Assembly: GCF_042427745.1 (NCBI RefSeq)
Contig: NZ_JBHMFA010000034.1
DNA from: Algibacter miyuki
Lineage (GTDB): Bacteria > Bacteroidota > Bacteroidia > Flavobacteriales > Flavobacteriaceae
Reading direction: 5' to 3' (one strand)
DNA: 64,000 nt
How positions within the stretch are numbered: the first letter of the stretch is position 1; every line of letters begins with the position of its first letter. Below the pieces are notes generated by a model. It worked only from the letters and a program-made list of their open reading frames with translations, searched no databases and was not told where the DNA came from. The translations under genes and the position numbers were made by a program. Of the stretch, positions 62,264-64,000 are shown piece after piece.

Positions 62264-64000
62264 ATGAAAAAATTATTACTTTACTTCACTGTTTTATGTG
62301 TTACTGTAACTACTTCATCTTACACTAAAATTGATAAAAAAAAAGAACTAATTAGTTCAAAATACAATTGTCTCCCCAACACGCTAGCATCAATTTCTGC
62401 TATTTCTAACGGTGACTGGAATAGCAATTCTACATGGAGTACAAATCAAGTGCCATCAAACATAGACGACGTTATAATTCCTAATGGCATTAGGGTTACT
62501 TTATCCGGCACAATGGAAGCAAGAAGCGTAAGTGTTTCTGGTATTTTAAGTCCGTTTAACTTAACAACAGATTTTGAATTAATTACCGAAGGTATTATGA
62601 TTCAAGACGGAGGACTCATGCAAGTAGGTAGTGTTGCTAACCCATATTCAGCAAATGGTATCGTAACCCTTACAGGATCTGATCCAAATGGTGTTTTAAT
62701 GGGGAATGCTTTTATGGGTACAAAATTAATTGGTGTGATGTCTGGTGCAAGATTAGAACTTCATGGCATCGTTAAAAAAACTTGGACACAATTAAACGCA
62801 ACCGCTTCATCTGGAGTAACTAGCATTACCTTAAAAGAAACTATGGATTGGGAAATAGGCGATGAAATAGTGATTGCATCTACAGATTTCGACCCACATC
62901 AAGCAGAAAAAAGAACAATAACTTCAGTATCAGGAACTACAATAGGCTTAAATACACCATTAACTTATATGCATTGGGGTGTTGAACAAATTTACAATAA
63001 TGGTACTGTAGACCTTACTTTAGATGAAAGAGCAGAAGTTGGTTTATTAACCCATAATTTAAAAGTAAGAGGAGATGCGTCTAGTGAAACAAATGGCTTT
63101 GGCGGACACATTATGTCTATGCCTGGGTCGGTATCTAGAGCATCCAATATTGAGTTGTTTAGAATGGGACAAAAATCTAAAGTAGCTAAATATCCATGGC
63201 ATTGGCACTTAGTAAGTGATGCCACAGGGCAGTATATAAAAAACGCTGGAATCCATCACTCCTTCAACAGACTTATAACCGTTCATGGTACTAATAATAC
63301 CGTTGTTGAAGGCAATGTTGGTTTTGATTTTGTTGGACATGGTTTTTTTCTTGAAGATGGGGATGAAACAGGAAATAGTTTCATAAATAACTTAGGCGTG
63401 TTATGTAAAAGACCAGTTATAGGAGAAGAAGTAACACCTAATGATATAGGAATTGGAGCAGACAGAGGAGTACCCGAAGAAGCTTTTCCTTCAACATTTT
63501 GGATTACAAACCCCAACAATGATTTTATAGGAAATGTTGCTGCAGGGTCGGATGGTTCGGGTTTTTGGCATCTCGTTTTAGAAGAACCTATAAATGAATC
63601 TGGATCAAGCTATGAACCAGGGATTCAACCTATGGGTATTTTTGATGATAACAAAGCACATTCAAACTTATTTAATTGGGGAATAGATAGTGGCGTAGAT
63701 AAAGTAACAGAAGAATTAACCAATGGACATTACAGACCACAAAATGCTAATGGAACTCAATTTGTACCCATTATTAATCGTTTTACCGGATACAAATCAG
63801 TAGATAGAAATGTTTGGATTAGAGCCAATAAAATGGATTTTCATGAGTGTACATTTGCTGATAACGGTCGTTCAGATTTTTTCTCTTATACTCAAACATT
63901 ATTTAATTCATTAGTAGTAGGTAAATCTGATAATATAGGGACTCCTACCTCTGCAAGCGAAATAGAAGCAGGTAGAACATTACCCTACCCTAGCTTAGGT
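62264..64000 (+). CDS. G8-domain, right-handed beta-helix secreted protein (partial, 3' end outside window)
   Basis: Open frame of 579 codons from ATG 62264 to the window edge, with no stop. Signal peptide to about 20. A G8 domain spans about residues 50-170: 'GDWNSNSTWSTNQVPSNIDD', 'VIIPNGIRVTLSG', 'ARSVSVSGILSP', 'LEITEGIMIQDGG'-like strands. It is followed by 'WEIGDEIVIASTDFDPHQAE' and a parallel beta-helix ('WHWHLVSDATGQYIKNAGIHHSFNRLITVHGTNNTVVEGNVGFD', 'HGFFLEDGDETGNSFINNLG'). This domain order is that of CEMIP/TMEM2-type hyaluronan-degrading or -binding proteins and of bacterial relatives. It may therefore be an extracellular polysaccharide-cleaving enzyme. The C-terminus, where a T9SS tail would be expected, is not visible. 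Confidence 0.82.
   Translation, partial: MKKLLLYFTVLCVTVTTSSYTKIDKKKELISSKYNCLPNTLASISAISNGDWNSNSTWSTNQVPSNIDDVIIPNGIRVTLSGTMEARSVSVSGILSPFNLTTDFELITEGIMIQDGGLMQVGSVANPYSANGIVTLTGSDPNGVLMGNAFMGTKLIGVMSGARLELHGIVKKTWTQLNATASSGVTSITLKETMDWEIGDEIVIASTDFDPHQAEKRTITSVSGTTIGLNTPLTYMHWGVEQIYNNGTVDLTLDERAEVGLLTHNLKVRGDASSETNGFGGHIMSMPGSVSRASNIELFRMGQKSKVAKYPWHWHLVSDATGQYIKNAGIHHSFNRLITVHGTNNTVVEGNVGFDFVGHGFFLEDGDETGNSFINNLGVLCKRPVIGEEVTPNDIGIGADRGVPEEAFPSTFWITNPNNDFIGNVAAGSDGSGFWHLVLEEPINESGSSYEPGIQPMGIFDDNKAHSNLFNWGIDSGVDKVTEELTNGHYRPQNANGTQFVPIINRFTGYKSVDRNVWIRANKMDFHECTFADNGRSDFFSYTQTLFNSLVVGKSDNIGTPTSASEIEAGRTLPYPSLG

Noticed and set aside
1..64000. CRISPR arrays, tRNA or rRNA genes, transposases, prophage or toxin-antitoxin modules
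   Set aside because: Looked for and not seen; all larger open frames are accounted for by PUL-related or neighbouring metabolic genes.

Overview
The window is a large polysaccharide utilization locus (PUL) from a marine, low-GC member of the Bacteroidota, most likely Flavobacteriaceae. The grounds are three SusC/SusD pairs, type IX secretion (T9SS) C-terminal tails, a hybrid two-component regulator, AT-rich DNA, and ten S1-type sulfatase genes (nine open, one frameshifted). Genus cannot be fixed from the sequence alone.

Layout. 1-1011: non-coding, with a palindrome, a degenerate direct repeat and a terminator. 1012-5879 (-): SusC/D pair 1. 6376-6906 (-): small GlcG/HbpS-like protein. 7212-20644 (-): probable operon reading GH78, araB, araD, araA, periplasmic mutarotase, a decayed Na+/sugar symporter, GH43, sulfatase, and an unknown T9SS protein. 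20762-23524 (-): second GH78. 23809-28468 (-): SusC/D pair 2. 28885-30483 (+): sulfatase with an odd active-site motif. 30641-34891 (-): hybrid two-component sensor/regulator. 35146-36243 (+): BspA-type leucine-rich-repeat protein. 36526-38896 (-): AraR-like GntR regulator and class 1 fructose-1,6-bisphosphatase. 38932-40116 (-): carboxypeptidase-regulatory-like protein. 40249-46260 (-): four sulfatases, two of them a tandem duplicate. 46357-51150 (-): SusC/D pair 3. 51464-52951 (-): sulfatase. 53191-62186 (+): short GH78, sulfatase, GH43-CBM6, sulfatase, unknown T9SS protein, frameshifted sulfatase. 62264-64000 (+): a G8-domain/beta-helix protein that runs off the window.

How it fits together. 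Sulfatases remove sulfate esters, GH78 enzymes probably release L-rhamnose (or a related sugar), and GH43 enzymes release arabinose or xylose. SusC/D pairs import oligosaccharides, and AraB/AraD/AraA with the mutarotase feed L-arabinose into the pentose phosphate pathway. The fructose bisphosphatase would support gluconeogenesis on pentose. The likely substrate is a sulfated, L-arabinose- and probably L-rhamnose-containing polysaccharide, for example from green macroalgae; this is inference. No recognised polysaccharide lyase or endo-glycanase family is visible, so the unknown secreted proteins (7212-8921, 59331-60611, 62264-end) are the best candidates for backbone cleavage.

Main discovery. 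Eleven intergenic sites share a directly repeated motif, read on the sense strand as RCAG(G/A)-N5-6-RCAGGAT. One lies 53-111 bp upstream of each of eleven genes that start transcription units, always in the same orientation, including the regulator gene itself. This looks like the operator of the local AraC-type hybrid two-component regulator and defines the regulon within the window. Two decay events were also found: a symporter pseudogene with two in-frame stops and an internal deletion, and a sulfatase frameshifted just after its formylglycine motif.
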